Shown: piece after piece, positions 35,366 through 44,880 of the stretch | Numbering within the stretch: the first letter of the stretch is position 1 | Layout of the letters: each line of letters opens with the position of its first letter | From: Lineus longissimus | Taxonomy: Eukaryota; Nemertea; Pilidiophora; Heteronemertea; Lineidae | DNA length: 64,000 bases | Direction: 5' to 3' | Assembly: GCF_910592395.1 (NCBI RefSeq) | Contig: NC_088319.1 | Location: 8,928,001 to 8,992,000, forward strand | The notes under the pieces: model-generated | The model's database searches: none | Seen by the model: only the letters and a program-made list of their open reading frames with translations | What the model was told of the DNA's origin: nothing | Position numbers and translations under genes: made by a program

Positions 35366-36601
35366 TTATTTTGTTTGTTTTGGGCCTTGTTTGTTAAGTC
35401 CTCTGGGCTTTTTCAACCCTATCATTTCCCCTCTTGACAGTGCCATCAAGCCGCTCGGCATCCCCGTCAGGAGTCGTCGGCCTACTACCTGCGAACCTTT
35501 CAAAATTAAATTGACATTGGTTGGAGAATCTAAGTCTATACTCAACGGCCTGAAAAGGTCTCTCACCTCGTCATCCGTGCTCTCCTCTACACTGTCCTTT
35601 GCTTCTTTGAGGCGGTTTGCCACCTCTGTGGGCGTGTCCCAAACTGACTGTTCTCCTCTCCTCCTAGCCTTCACCACACCTCGCCATTCTCCATCTCTAG
35701 CTGCCTCCTTCCCTGTTTCGTCACTATTCTCTTTCTCACCATCATCGACACTCTCTCCCATTTCCTCAGACCTGCCAGCTGCACTACTCTCACTCTCGTC
35801 GCGTAACTCCTTCTCACCATCTTCGACCCTTCCTTCCTTGTTCTCTGACCCGTCTACCACACTTTCGCTCTTCTCTCCTTCATACTTCTCTCCCTGCTCA
35901 ACTCTCTGCACTACACTTCGTACTCTTTCTTCCGTGTCGTCTTCCTTCTCATTCTCCTTTTCGTCTGCTCTATACCCAAACTGCTCTGTACATTCATAAC
36001 GATTGTGACCTTTTCTCCTGCAGCGAAAGCACGTGGCATCTCCCCTAAGCTCGTCTTCTTGGCCTCTATACCAAGTCCGAAATCTGTTACCCTTTATATA
36101 AATGACCTTCGGGACCTTAGCCCCCACATTCATAACAACTGTCACTGTGCCACTCTCCACCGTGTTGTACTCCCTCAACATCTCTCTCTTTGCTGCTTTC
36201 ACCAAGCCATACTTCTGTAATGTCTCTCTTACCCATCCAATATCACACTCTCCCGGGTAATTATGCACCTTCACATACCTACTCGTGTGGAACCTTTTGA
36301 TCTCAAAGTCAGCTGCCTTTTCAAGCCAAAATCCTACACCATCAATGTCCAAAACCGCTGGGACCTCATCCATTTGCGGGTCCCCCTTTTGAAACCTAAC
36401 ACTAAAGTGTCCTTGACCAGCTTTCAACACTGTTTTGATGCTTCCTATGGAGATCCCATTCTCAATTAGCGCCTTTACAATCATATGTTGTTTTATTTCT
36501 CCATCATCATGGTTCGTTCTGTTGTCTACTGATACCAAGCTTCGTTTAATGACGTCAACTACCTCTGCCTCATAGGGCACATCGTGTTGCTGCTGGGCCA
36601 C
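35366..36601 (-). CDS. LINE ORF1 protein, copy 1
   Basis: An approximately 400-aa nucleic-acid-binding ORF1. The N-terminal half includes DVPYEAEVVDVIKRSLVSVD and VKVHNYPGECDIGWVRETLQ. A CCHC knuckle CFRCRRKGHNRYEC sits near the middle, followed by a very acidic, low-complexity tail (EKENEKEDDTEERVRSVVQR onward). The frame is open throughout. The start is shifted relative to copy 2 because the region just upstream (36602-36630) differs: MASSYADDVAQQQ in copy 2 is disrupted here. ORF1 of this type coats LINE RNA. Clade uncertain. Confidence 0.75.
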   Translation of the reverse strand: MAQQQHDVPYEAEVVDVIKRSLVSVDNRTNHDDGEIKQHMIVKALIENGISIGSIKTVLKAGQGHFSVRFQKGDPQMDEVPAVLDIDGVGFWLEKAADFEIKRFHTSRYVKVHNYPGECDIGWVRETLQKYGLVKAAKREMLREYNTVESGTVTVVMNVGAKVPKVIYIKGNRFRTWYRGQEDELRGDATCFRCRRKGHNRYECTEQFGYRADEKENEKEDDTEERVRSVVQRVEQGEKYEGEKSESVVDGSENKEGRVEDGEKELRDESESSAAGRSEEMGESVDDGEKENSDETGKEAARDGEWRGVVKARRRGEQSVWDTPTEVANRLKEAKDSVEESTDDEVRDLFRPLSIDLDSPTNVNLILKGSQVVGRRLLTGMPSGLMALSRGEMIGLKKPRGLNKQGPKQTK

Positions 36602-36639
36602 GGTGCCGGCATACGATGATGCTTCCCCAAAGTTGCGAA

Positions 36640-37050
36640 ATTAAAGTCCCCCCTAGTATAAATTTTTCTCCCCTAAATTTCCTCAAATACTCCTTCAAGT
36701 TTTGGATAAACATAATAGCTTCACTATGATCATTACGATTTTGTGTTGGCACGTAAACAGAAAGTACATGTGTACCAGACTTCAAACCCACATGTGGCAC
36801 CCTCCCCTCCAAGCCCCCTGGAACTACGAACTCCCTTTCCACCGCAGTCTTGGTTATAATAGCTGTGCCAGCGTGAGCCTGGCCACTGCTGTAAAAATGA
36901 AGTCCATAGTTCCGAATTGTCCGGCACCACATGCACTTCCTGTAAACATGCCACATCACACTTGAGTCTTACAATTTTGTTTAAAACACTTATTCTCTTT
37001 TCATACAAACCATTCACATTCATTGTTACTACATTAGATGCCATGATCAA
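36640..37050 (-). pseudogene. LINE ORF2 endonuclease fragment
   Basis: Starts MASNVVTMNVNGLYEKRISV at about 37043 with CDVACLQEVH, the N-terminal signature of an APE-type endonuclease (Asn and Glu of the active site). After a one-base shift near 36905 it continues GQAHAGTAIITKTAVEREFV and HVLSVYVPTQNRND. It ends at FILGG, exactly where the catalytic GDFN motif should be, because of the duplication junction. No reverse transcriptase follows. Confidence 0.75.
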
Positions 37051-37201
37051 TATGCAGATGAGGGTGAAAAGGTAATTCATAATCTTAATATGCAGTTGTT
37101 TAATATTTGAAAGGCTCTCTTACCTGGCGAGGTACGCCTTGTTCGTGATGTCACTCCCAAGTTGGGCTTTTTGTTATTTTGTTTGTTTTGGGCCTTGTTT
37201 G

Positions 37202-38434
37202 TTAAGTCCTCTGGGCTTTTTTCAACCCTATCATTTCCCCTCTTGACAGTGCCATCAAGCCGCTCGGCATCCCCGTCAGGAGTCGTCGGCCTACTACCTG
37301 CGAACCTTTCAAAATTAAATTGACATTGGTTGGAGAATCTAAGTCTATACTCAACGGCCTGAAAAGGTCTCTCACCTCGTCATCCGTGCTCTCCTCTACA
37401 CTGTCCTTTGCTTCTTTGAGGCGGTTTGCCACCTCTGTGGGCGTGTCCCAAACTGACTGTTCTCCTCTCCTCCTAGCCTTCACCACACCTCGCCATTCTC
37501 CATCTCTAGCTGCCTCCTTCCCTGTTTCGTCACTATTCTCTTTCTCACCATCATCGACACTCTCTCCCATTTCCTCAGACCTGCCAGCTGCACTACTCTC
37601 ACTCTCGTCGCGTAACTCCTTCTCACCATCTTCGACCCTTCCTTCCTTGTTCTCTGACCCGTCTACCACACTTTCGCTCTTCTCTCCTTCATACTTCTCT
37701 CCCTGCTCAACTCTCTGCACTACACTTCGTACTCTTTCTTCCGCGTCGTCTTCCTTCTCATTCTCCTTTTCGTCTGCTCTATACCCAAACTGCTCTGTAC
37801 ATTCATAACGATAGTGACCTTTTCTCCTGCAGCGAAAGCACGTGGCATCTCCCCTAAGCTCGTCTTCTTGGCCTCTATACCAAGTCCGAAATCTGTTACC
37901 CTTTATATAAATGACCTTTGGGACCTTAGCCCCCACATTCATAACAACTGTCACCGTGCCACTCTCCACCATGTTGTACTCCCTCAACATCTCTCTCTTT
38001 GCTGCTTTCACCAAGCCATACTTCTGTAATGTCTCTCTTACCCATCCAATATCACACTCTCCCGGGTAATTATGCACCTTCACATACCTACTCGTGTGGA
38101 ACCTTTTGATCTCAAAGTCAGCTGCCTTTTCAAGCCAAAATCCTACACCATCAATGTCCAAAACCGCTGAGACCTCATCCATTTGCGGGTCCCCCTTTTG
38201 AAACCTAACACTAAAGTGTCCTTGACCAGCTTTCAACACTGTTTTGATGCTTCCTATGGAGATCCCATTCTCAATTAGCGCCTTTACAATCATATGTTGT
38301 TTTATTTCTCCATCATCACGGTTCGTTCTGTTGTCTACTGATACCAAGCTTCGTTTAATGACGTCAACTACCTCTGCCTCATAGGGCACATCGTGTTGCT
38401 GCTGGGCCACGTCGTCGGCATACGACGATGCCAT
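37202..38434 (-). CDS. LINE ORF1 protein, copy 2 (410 aa)
   Basis: Near-identical to the ORF at 35366-36601 but with an intact N-terminus MASSYADDVAQQQHDVPYEA, so this is the better start model. The same CCHC knuckle (CFRCRRKGHYRYEC) and acidic tail are present. The end differs by a frame change (GLKKAQRT) caused by one extra T at about 37220. The sequence 38440-38660 upstream is probably the LINE 5' UTR. Nearly all differences from copy 1 are single bases, so the duplication is young. Confidence 0.75.
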   Translation of the reverse strand: MASSYADDVAQQQHDVPYEAEVVDVIKRSLVSVDNRTNRDDGEIKQHMIVKALIENGISIGSIKTVLKAGQGHFSVRFQKGDPQMDEVSAVLDIDGVGFWLEKAADFEIKRFHTSRYVKVHNYPGECDIGWVRETLQKYGLVKAAKREMLREYNMVESGTVTVVMNVGAKVPKVIYIKGNRFRTWYRGQEDELRGDATCFRCRRKGHYRYECTEQFGYRADEKENEKEDDAEERVRSVVQRVEQGEKYEGEKSESVVDGSENKEGRVEDGEKELRDESESSAAGRSEEMGESVDDGEKENSDETGKEAARDGEWRGVVKARRRGEQSVWDTPTEVANRLKEAKDSVEESTDDEVRDLFRPLSIDLDSPTNVNLILKGSQVVGRRLLTGMPSGLMALSRGEMIGLKKAQRT

Positions 38435-38668
38435 GGCTGAATGCTAAGGTCTATGTACAGTGTATATGTAAGGGTGCGGTCGAAGTAAAAGCAAAGTATA
38501 CAAGTGCGGTCAACACAAAGGATCGAACACAAAGGATTCCCTCAACGAATAAGGACGAAATTCCAACGAGATTTCCACGAAAATCCAATGAATAAATGAA
38601 TATGGCACGTACGTGCTGCTCCCCGGTCCTTCTTTACGATATTCTTGTAGCAAAGATGAGAACTGATA

Positions 38669-39298
38669 CTAAACTTTTATGCTAGCCAATGGGCCGAGAA
38701 GCGGACTCCTGGTCAACACAGTTGAGGTAGGTGGTTCAGATCGAACAGAACCCTCTGGGGTAGTACTAGGTTCTGGGTCATGTTCAGATGAATCAGGCAC
38801 ATCACCACTTGGAGTCATTGGTTCAGGTGTTTGACTGTGAGGTGAATCAGGCTGGGGTACATCACCACTGGTACTTTGTTTCGGCGTCTGAGGTGGACCA
38901 GGCAGGGGCACATCACCACTGGTACTTGGTTCTGGTGAGATCAATTCACCACTGGTTGGTGCAATTGCTGGGAGAGAGATAAACTGTTTATCACATAGTG
39001 CTGACAAATTTTCTAACTCCTTTGGGTCACCTAGTTTTTTAAATTTTACGAATTTCCTTACAAGTCTTTTGATACTGGCATTCAGCGAAATCTCCTGTAG
39101 GGCTGGTAACTGGGTCTTCAAGTGTCTCTCTGTCTCTACTAAGCTGCTGTTGCCTGATGTAACATAAACATGGAGAATATGGCCATTTTTCAGATCAGTA
39201 GTGGATGGAAGTAATGGGAATTTCTCAAGCAGGAGCCTTTTTCCAATACCAGGTGCTGCCTCTGGATTCACTAATCTTCTTTTCTTCGTTGGAGGCAT
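38669..39298 (-). pseudogene. N-terminal half of the transposon-type ORF family seen at 18.8-21.1 kb
   Basis: Begins MPPTKKRRLVNPEAAPGIGK, a basic nuclear-localisation-like start. It continues with LHVYVTSGNSSLVETERHLK, then a low-complexity Ser/Pro/Thr stretch with repeated TSGDVP(L/Q)P units, to EPPTSTVLTRS. The nucleotides CTCCTGGTC(A/G)ACACAGTTG followed by (A/C)GGTAGGTGGTTCAG at about 38705-38737 match about 21113-21146. There the same protein continues EPPTATVSTRSGEYTPRKAK. This is therefore the 5' half of the family, ending abruptly after TRS. Confidence 0.65.
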
Positions 39299-40344
39299 AT
39301 TCCTGAAAATAAAAAATGTAATTCAATAAGAAACAGTCTAGTTTTATTGAAAAGGGCTGGGAAAATGCATGAATCAGCTAAGCGCGTGGCAGCTGTCAAG
39401 TTCTGTGTTTGTAAACAAACCCCTGCAGCCAATCAGATGGCACTATTAGGTCACGTGACCGAAGTTTGCCCAACAAACCGGCTGAAGACCGTTGGAGAGT
39501 GCTTCCAACATCCACAAACATCAAAATAAATATTACAATAAAAATAACTCGAATGGCGTTTAAAGACCGTTTCAGAACCATCTGAAGTAATATATTCATC
39601 TTGCAATAGACATGAAAGAGTTTAATCGAGCAAGTTTGATCGGCGATTTTTATAGATTTTCGGGCCGCCATGATGGATTCGCGGTATGACATGGTGACGT
39701 TCTGACTCTTATTAAACACTTATGAAACATAGATCATGACCAAACTTCGTCAGTTTCGAGTTTATGTATAGTATTATATGGCTACCTACCTTATAATAGT
39801 GGACGATCTTGATAAATAGTGTTTGAGTGCATTCGAACTTGAGGAATTTTTTCAAAGTGCAAGCAAATTGAGAAATTGTGATAATGAAAAAATTCGAAAA
39901 CGAGGTAAAAGAGGAAGCTTTTAATGACGTCATATCAAGAAATCACCGGGAAATCCCTTGCGCAAAGCCAATCAAACGCCGACTTTTAAGGATAGCCCCA
40001 GTCCGCATGACGCAGCCGCCATGCAGCAGGTGCACCTGGATAACATGGCGGCCGCAAATCGCTGGTTTTGTCACATACCTACATAGGCATTTTCCATAAC
40101 TGTCTTAGACATTTCTCCACAAATATATTGGGACATAGGCAGTTTTGCCTGTGGTAATCATCATAACCATAGAACCAACACACAACATATCAGCAGATTT
40201 GCACTGTTACAAGGACTTAATGCATTATTTGAGTGGAAGATTGTTGTAATAATTGTGGCAAACCTGTGGTAGGACATTTTTCATGGACTGCAAGTCGTTG
40301 TACTTGCGTGCCTTGATTGGTAGGGGACCATCAAATAACCTTAC
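39299..40344. other. No gene recognised; probable 5' part of the transposon and flank
   Basis: No convincing gene. The part nearest 39298 may be 5' flank of the transposon-type ORF. Frames at 39396-40099 have no recognisable domain. 40100-40344 would be intron of the candidate gene at 40345-40674. Confidence 0.4.
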
Positions 40345-40406
40345 CCATAAAAATGGATTTTGGTGAATGGTGACTCTCTGAGGCAGGTCTCCCCACTCAG
40401 ACTCTG
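40345..40406 (-). CDS. Candidate host exon b, unknown gene
   Basis: A 62-base exon with acceptor TTATCAG upstream and donor GTAAGG downstream on the minus strand. It reads ESEWGDLPQRVTIHQNPFLW after completing an Ala codon (G|CA) from the exon at 40524. Phase agreement with that exon supports a real two-exon segment. Not recognised. Confidence 0.35.
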
Positions 40407-40523
40407 CTGATAATTCTCTCTAATGCTCTCAAGTCGTGTAGCCTACTGTTGCATCGCCAGTTTTCTTACCAGGCCAGATACCAGGCCAGATACTATAGCA
40501 TACAATAACTATAACATACTTGC

Positions 40524-40674
40524 CTGGACGATGGCCTCCGCGTTTGCCACCCTGCCATGATCCACGACTACCACGGCGAATGACAAAATTTACTGCAGCA
40601 TCAGGTTTAGCAGATCCTCCGATGGCTCCACCTATGTTCAGGTCTTTCACAGGTGAAAATTGCTCGCTTCAGCA
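40524..40674 (-). CDS. Candidate host exon a, RG-rich protein, with GC-AG donor
   Basis: On the minus strand the open frame SPVKDLNIGGAIGGSAKPDA, then AVNFVIRRGSRGSWQGGKRG, then GHRP ends at AG|GCAAGT. This is the classic form of a GC-type donor and gives the phase needed for the exon at 40406. A GT donor two bases further in would put a stop in the next exon. The Arg/Gly-rich composition suggests RNA binding, but I do not recognise the protein. Its upstream end is masked by the LINE that begins at 40678. Confidence 0.35.
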
Positions 40675-40677
40675 GCC

Positions 40678-41560
40678 CTACATATAATAATAATAATAAT
40701 AATTTATTATTTTTTATAGCGCCACTTAAAAATTAATTGCCAGTAGCGCTTTACAAAAGTACATTCATACAGTAATAATAGGAAAGACATTTAAAACATG
40801 ATTAAAACAATTACAGGACAGTTTAAAACATAGTTAAAACAATCAGTGATAAAAGGCTTCCTTAAACAAATATGTCTTGATGCATTGTTTAAAACTTTTA
40901 AAACATACAATCTGCCTAAGATGTGTGGGCAATGCATTCCAAAGCCGCGGAGCAGAGACCCCAAAAGCTCTATCACCAGCAGTGACTTTTTTGGAACGTT
41001 TCCACGCCAGGGCAGGAGCCGAGTGAGCTCTGGTTCCCTGCCTAAGACGCTGGAGTGGAAGCTGAAGATAGTTGGGGCCGGTGCCCTGCACGGCTTTGAA
41101 AGCGAAGGTTAAAATTTTGAACTTAATACGTTGTTGAACGGGGAGCCAATGAAGGTCATATAAAACAGGCGTGATGTGATCATATTTTCTAGTACCCGTC
41201 AAGAGTCTGGCTGCTTGGTTTTGAAGTTTCTGGAGGCGGTTAATTTCACAGAGAGGGAGACCATAGTACAATGAGTTACCAAAATCGAGTCTAGATGTAA
41301 TAAAAGCATGTACAAGATTACCTAAAAGGTCTTCAGGTAGATATTTCTTGACTGACGCAATCTTGCGCAGGTAAAAGAACCCGGACGATACAACCTGTGA
41401 TATTTGTTTGTGAAAAGTAAGGTTATTGTCAAAAAGCACCCCGAGATTGCGCGCCGACTCGCTTGAACGAATTTCTGCATCACCGATTTGGGTACATACC
41501 CTGACAGCCCCATCTAACGTAAGATCTGGTTCCCGTAGTAATGTGACGGGGCACAATTAA
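40678..41560 (-). mobile_element. 5'-truncated LINE, 3' part of RT ORF
   Basis: Minus-strand ORF of about 238 codons (41556-40843). It contains GDAEIRSSESARNLGVLFDN, then VVSSGFFYLRKIA, RLQKLQNQAARLLTGTRKYD, HITPVLYDLHWLPVQQRIKF and PRLWNALPTHLR. These are the well-known thumb/C-terminal motifs downstream of the catalytic FADD in non-LTR reverse transcriptases. The element ends in GCGCTATAAAAAATAATAAA and (ATT)n at 40682-40710, as in CR1/L2-type 3' ends. The start near 41560 marks 5' truncation. The open frame is uninterrupted, so the insertion is fairly young. Confidence 0.8.
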
Positions 41561-41955
41561 CAGTGTCCATTATCATCCAACATTTATGTTCAAATCATAT
41601 CATCTTATATATAGTTAGTTTTATACCAGTTAAATGAGACTTCATTTAACTCAATGTCATATATTATACTTAGGTTAGTTAGTTCACTTTTTACCATAAC
41701 GTGTCAGGATATTGTTCTCACAAACAACCATCCCAACAGGACACAAGGTATAAGGAAGCTATCATATATTCTAAAACTTCTAAGAAACTCCGGATTGGTA
41801 CCAGTTGGTGACAGGTTTGGAGTGGTGCGTGGGCGTTTTAAGCCTATGAGATGATCAGCAAGAGGGAGAGTCTGGCACAGGAAGTTAACTTTTCCTGTCT
41901 CTGCCAGTTACAGTTTCTGGGAAATTGTGGAGTCATTCTCACATGGTCCTAAGAT
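41561..41955. other. No gene recognised
   Basis: AT-rich DNA between the LINE and the PIN-CXC element. Nothing supported here. Confidence 0.4.
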
Positions 41956-42087
41956 AGTCCGGGAGCCATGGGGTTGAACGTGGAAATGCTGGATGAAGTT
42001 TTTTTCTTTGCTGTTTTCAATAGTATAGGGGGTCCTCATCAAGATTCAAGAGGGTGCCCGATAATATCCCTTGAGCAATTTTCAAAA

Positions 42088-42480
42088 TATGCAAATTAGG
42101 TCCGCCATTACTGAAATTCCATTTATTGGCTATAACTCAAACATTATTAATGATAACATCATAAAAATTGTGTCGGCACCCATGTTTTCAGGGTATACGA
42201 ACAAGATAAGTCCATCACTACTCTATTTTAACGCCTTACAGTCGACTAATGACGTTAATTATGCTAATTAGGTCCGCGCGCCATTACTGAAATTCCGTTA
42301 ATTGGCTATAACTCAAACATAATTAATGATATCATCATAAAAATTGTGTCGGCACCCATGTTTTCAGGGTATACGAACAAGATAAGGCCATCACTACTCT
42401 ATTTTAACGCCTTACAGTCGACTAATGACGTTAATTATGCTCATTAGGTCCGCCATTACTGATATTTTGATTTTCGGAAT
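42088..42480. repeat. About 175-bp tandem repeats in the left arm of the PIN-CXC element
   Basis: Units begin ATGC(A/T/C)(A)ATTAGGTCCGCC and run through ACTCAAACAT(A/T)ATTAATGATA and TTTCAGGGTATACGAACAAG. Two full copies and the start of a third are visible. The right arm has only one diverged unit (44590-44740, inverted), so the arms are unequal. Confidence 0.85.
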
Positions 42481-42641
42481 ATCTCAGGAAATATGTAAGC
42501 AGATGTCAAAAACAAGTGTCCAATCATAGGTTATCTAGGCCTGTCTTTCAAGTAAGACTGTAACAGTATCGATTGCATGTGTTGCTGAACATTAAGGTAC
42601 CGGTATGCATAAATAAGATGCCGTTGTGGCAAATGGTAAGA

Positions 42642-44390
42642 CTACTTTACTCTAGCGCATACTATGGGGTAACATGCACAAAAGATAGTGCACTCCGAGC
42701 CATGACTGTTCACGCAACTACACCTTTTTGAACTACAAGGGTTCTTGCTCTTACAACCACAACGGATCACCTCCATTATGTAATCAGGGGCGAGTTTAAC
42801 ATCATCTGGAATGGCAGTTGGTGTTAATGACTTGTTGCTGGTATCCTTCTTCCATCCGAAGTCCTCTGGGTTTAGTTCGGGTAAATCATTTGTATCAAGG
42901 GTTCGCCACAGGATTGCTTGATAGTGGACTCTCTTCACATTCCCTTTAAATGCCTCTCTTGTAGGTGGAAGCGTAGACAGGTTTGGTGTGGATGTATGCC
43001 CCTTGCCATTCTTTTTCCCCCATACATATAGCCTGGTTTGTGACATGTCCTTTGTGTCCTTCACACCATAACAGGCAGACATGAAAGCGGTAGCTTGGTC
43101 CATGACGTCAGTAAAGGATGCATCTACAATCCCAATGGTGTTCAGCTTATATCCAGCCCTCAGGGATTTGACAACAGAACCCTTTCCTACTCCAAAACAA
43201 CATGCCACAGTGTCACAACCGGAAATAGCATGTGCAGGAAGGAGCTGCTTCACGATGTCGCGATGCTTTTCTACTGTCCGTTGTATATCTACTACTGCCC
43301 TGCCTTTACTAGGTGATTCCATCCTCATTGGTAGCTTCAGCTTTGCTTCCTCATAGTGGTGGACCAGAAGAACAAACACATCTGTGTCGTCTGCTACCAC
43401 TGCAAGTCTCCTGGCTTCACTTGCGCACTTCAACGCTTGTTGCACAATAATGATATCGGCTTCTTCGTGATATGTCTCCAGATCATATCTAATGCTGATT
43501 TCTTCCTTCTTGATTTCAGTGGGGCACGGGTCTTCTCCAGTGACAACTAACTTGTGTTTCTCAGTGCTCCGATTGTGAAACAATCTGTCTGCAGTAAGAT
43601 CACTACAGATGATTTTAATCAACTGCTTTTTGTTTTCAACATTTGACAAGATAACCTTCTGGGCAGGTAGTCTTGTCAACAAATAGCGATGTGCACGGCT
43701 GACACCAGTCTCCCTGCCATCCCTTGTGACAGATTTTATACTGTAGTCATCGTATCTATCAAAATCAGATAGACATCACTGTTCACCAGGTATGAAGCAA
43801 CTCGCTTTTTAACGTTGGTGACATAATCTTCCACAATACCATCTGCCAGCCAATGAATTGTCCATAAAAGCGCTGAGCCATCTATAACGGTTACATCTGC
43901 ATCTCCGGCATTCCTGCTGGACACCTCCACTTGAAGGGAGTTCTTCAGTGCTGATTTGCCTTTTGCAATACGCATCCCGTCTTTCTTGAACATTGACATT
44001 GAGGTTGGCACTGGAGCAAGTTCATATGAAAGAACATCCTTTATGTGTAAGTCACGGTCACTTGCCAGCAAGGCAATAACCCTAGCATATATTGCATTGA
44101 GATCATATGCTTTTGTGTCGGCAACCTGTTTAGACTTGTCCACTACGGCCATAGTTGTAACCTTTTTTGATATGGTGTTATAGAAGCCACTGGGCAAGTC
44201 CTTCTCAAAGTTTGCAAGCATCGTTTCTCCAATGGACACTGCATCGTGCACATTCACTGCAGGTATAGCCACCCTTCCACTGGCAATGTTCACTATTCCA
44301 TCGGGATGTTCTTTCGGGTCTAATGGATCGATGTACGCGTCCAACTTTTGACGGATTCCAGTCCTGTCTTTGCCATCAGATTAAATTCGA
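42642..44390 (-). pseudogene. FEN/PIN-like nuclease + C-terminal CXC domain (one frameshift)
   Basis: Two frames on the minus strand form one protein. The first (to 43736) ends in VTVIDGSALLWTIHWLAD and YLVNSDVYLI, the N-terminal strand of a FEN-type PIN fold with its Asp. The second (43682 to 42642) has DLETYHEEADIIIVQQALK, LAVVADDTDVFVLLVHHY and LPAHAISGCDTVACCFGVGK. These match the Glu-x-Ala-Asp, Asp-x-Asp and Gly-x-Asp plus helix-hairpin (GVGKGS) elements of FEN1/XPG nucleases. The C-terminus CGCKSKNPCSSKRCSCVNSH followed by CTIFCAC resembles a Tesmin/MSL2-type CXC DNA-binding domain. One missing base in a T-run near 43772 separates the halves. The N-terminus before 44390 runs into the inverted repeat, so it is incomplete. 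Expected activity is structure-specific DNA cleavage; this copy is inactive. Confidence 0.75.
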
Positions 44391-44880
44391 GCTTTTCCCT
44401 CTTCTTTGTGGTAGAGCTGACTGATGTGTGATGTCTCACCCTCCTCCATCTCGTCCAGGTTGGATAGACCCTGATAACCTAGGAATGGACACTTATTTGA
44501 TGAGATTATACTGCATATTTCCCACAATATTGCCAAAAAACTGAAATTTGGTAATGGCCGACCACACTTGCACAATTTGCATGCGTTCAAAACGTTTGAT
44601 TACTGCAATGATGGGCTTATTATGTTCGTAGACCCTGATAACCTGGGTATAGACACCAATTTCGTTATGGTATGATGCATATCAATTGAGATATAGTCAA
44701 TTAACGGAATTTCAGTAATGGCGGACCTAATTTGCATATTTTGAAAATTGCTCAAGAGATATCACCGGGCACCCTCTTGAATCATGATGAGCATCCCCTA
44801 GACTAGTGAAAACAGCAAAGAAAAAAACTTCATCCGGCATTTCCAGGTTCAGGTAAATATCAGCCTTTGGCTCCCGGACT

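Larger units (their letters stand above)
35230..38440 (-). mobile_element. LINE fragment in 1809-bp tandem duplication
   Basis: TGCCATGATCAATATGC occurs at 35230 and again at 37039. The sequence from 37039 to about 38430 repeats 35230 to about 36620 with only a handful of differences. The unit, read on the minus strand, is ORF1 plus the start of ORF2 (endonuclease). The second unit lacks the endonuclease part, so the layout is ORF1-EN'-ORF1. Both pieces are cut on the 3' side of the LINE, the opposite of ordinary 5' truncation. This points to genomic duplication rather than two retrotransposition events. Confidence 0.8.
41956..44880. mobile_element. TIR element encoding a FEN/PIN-like nuclease with CXC domain
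   Basis: The ends are inverted repeats AGTCCGGGAGCC (41956) and GGCTCCCGGACT (44880). The similarity extends inward several hundred bases and includes GAAGTTTTTTTCTTTGCTGT and GATTCAAGAGGGTGCCCG in both arms. TAAGATA flanks both ends (41950-41956 and 44880-44886, depending on where the TIR is said to start), giving a 5-7 bp target duplication. Coding content is the minus-strand nuclease gene 44390-42642. The left arm contains tandem copies of about 175 bp (from about 42088, 42262 and 42437). I see no known DDE transposase in it. Confidence 0.75.
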
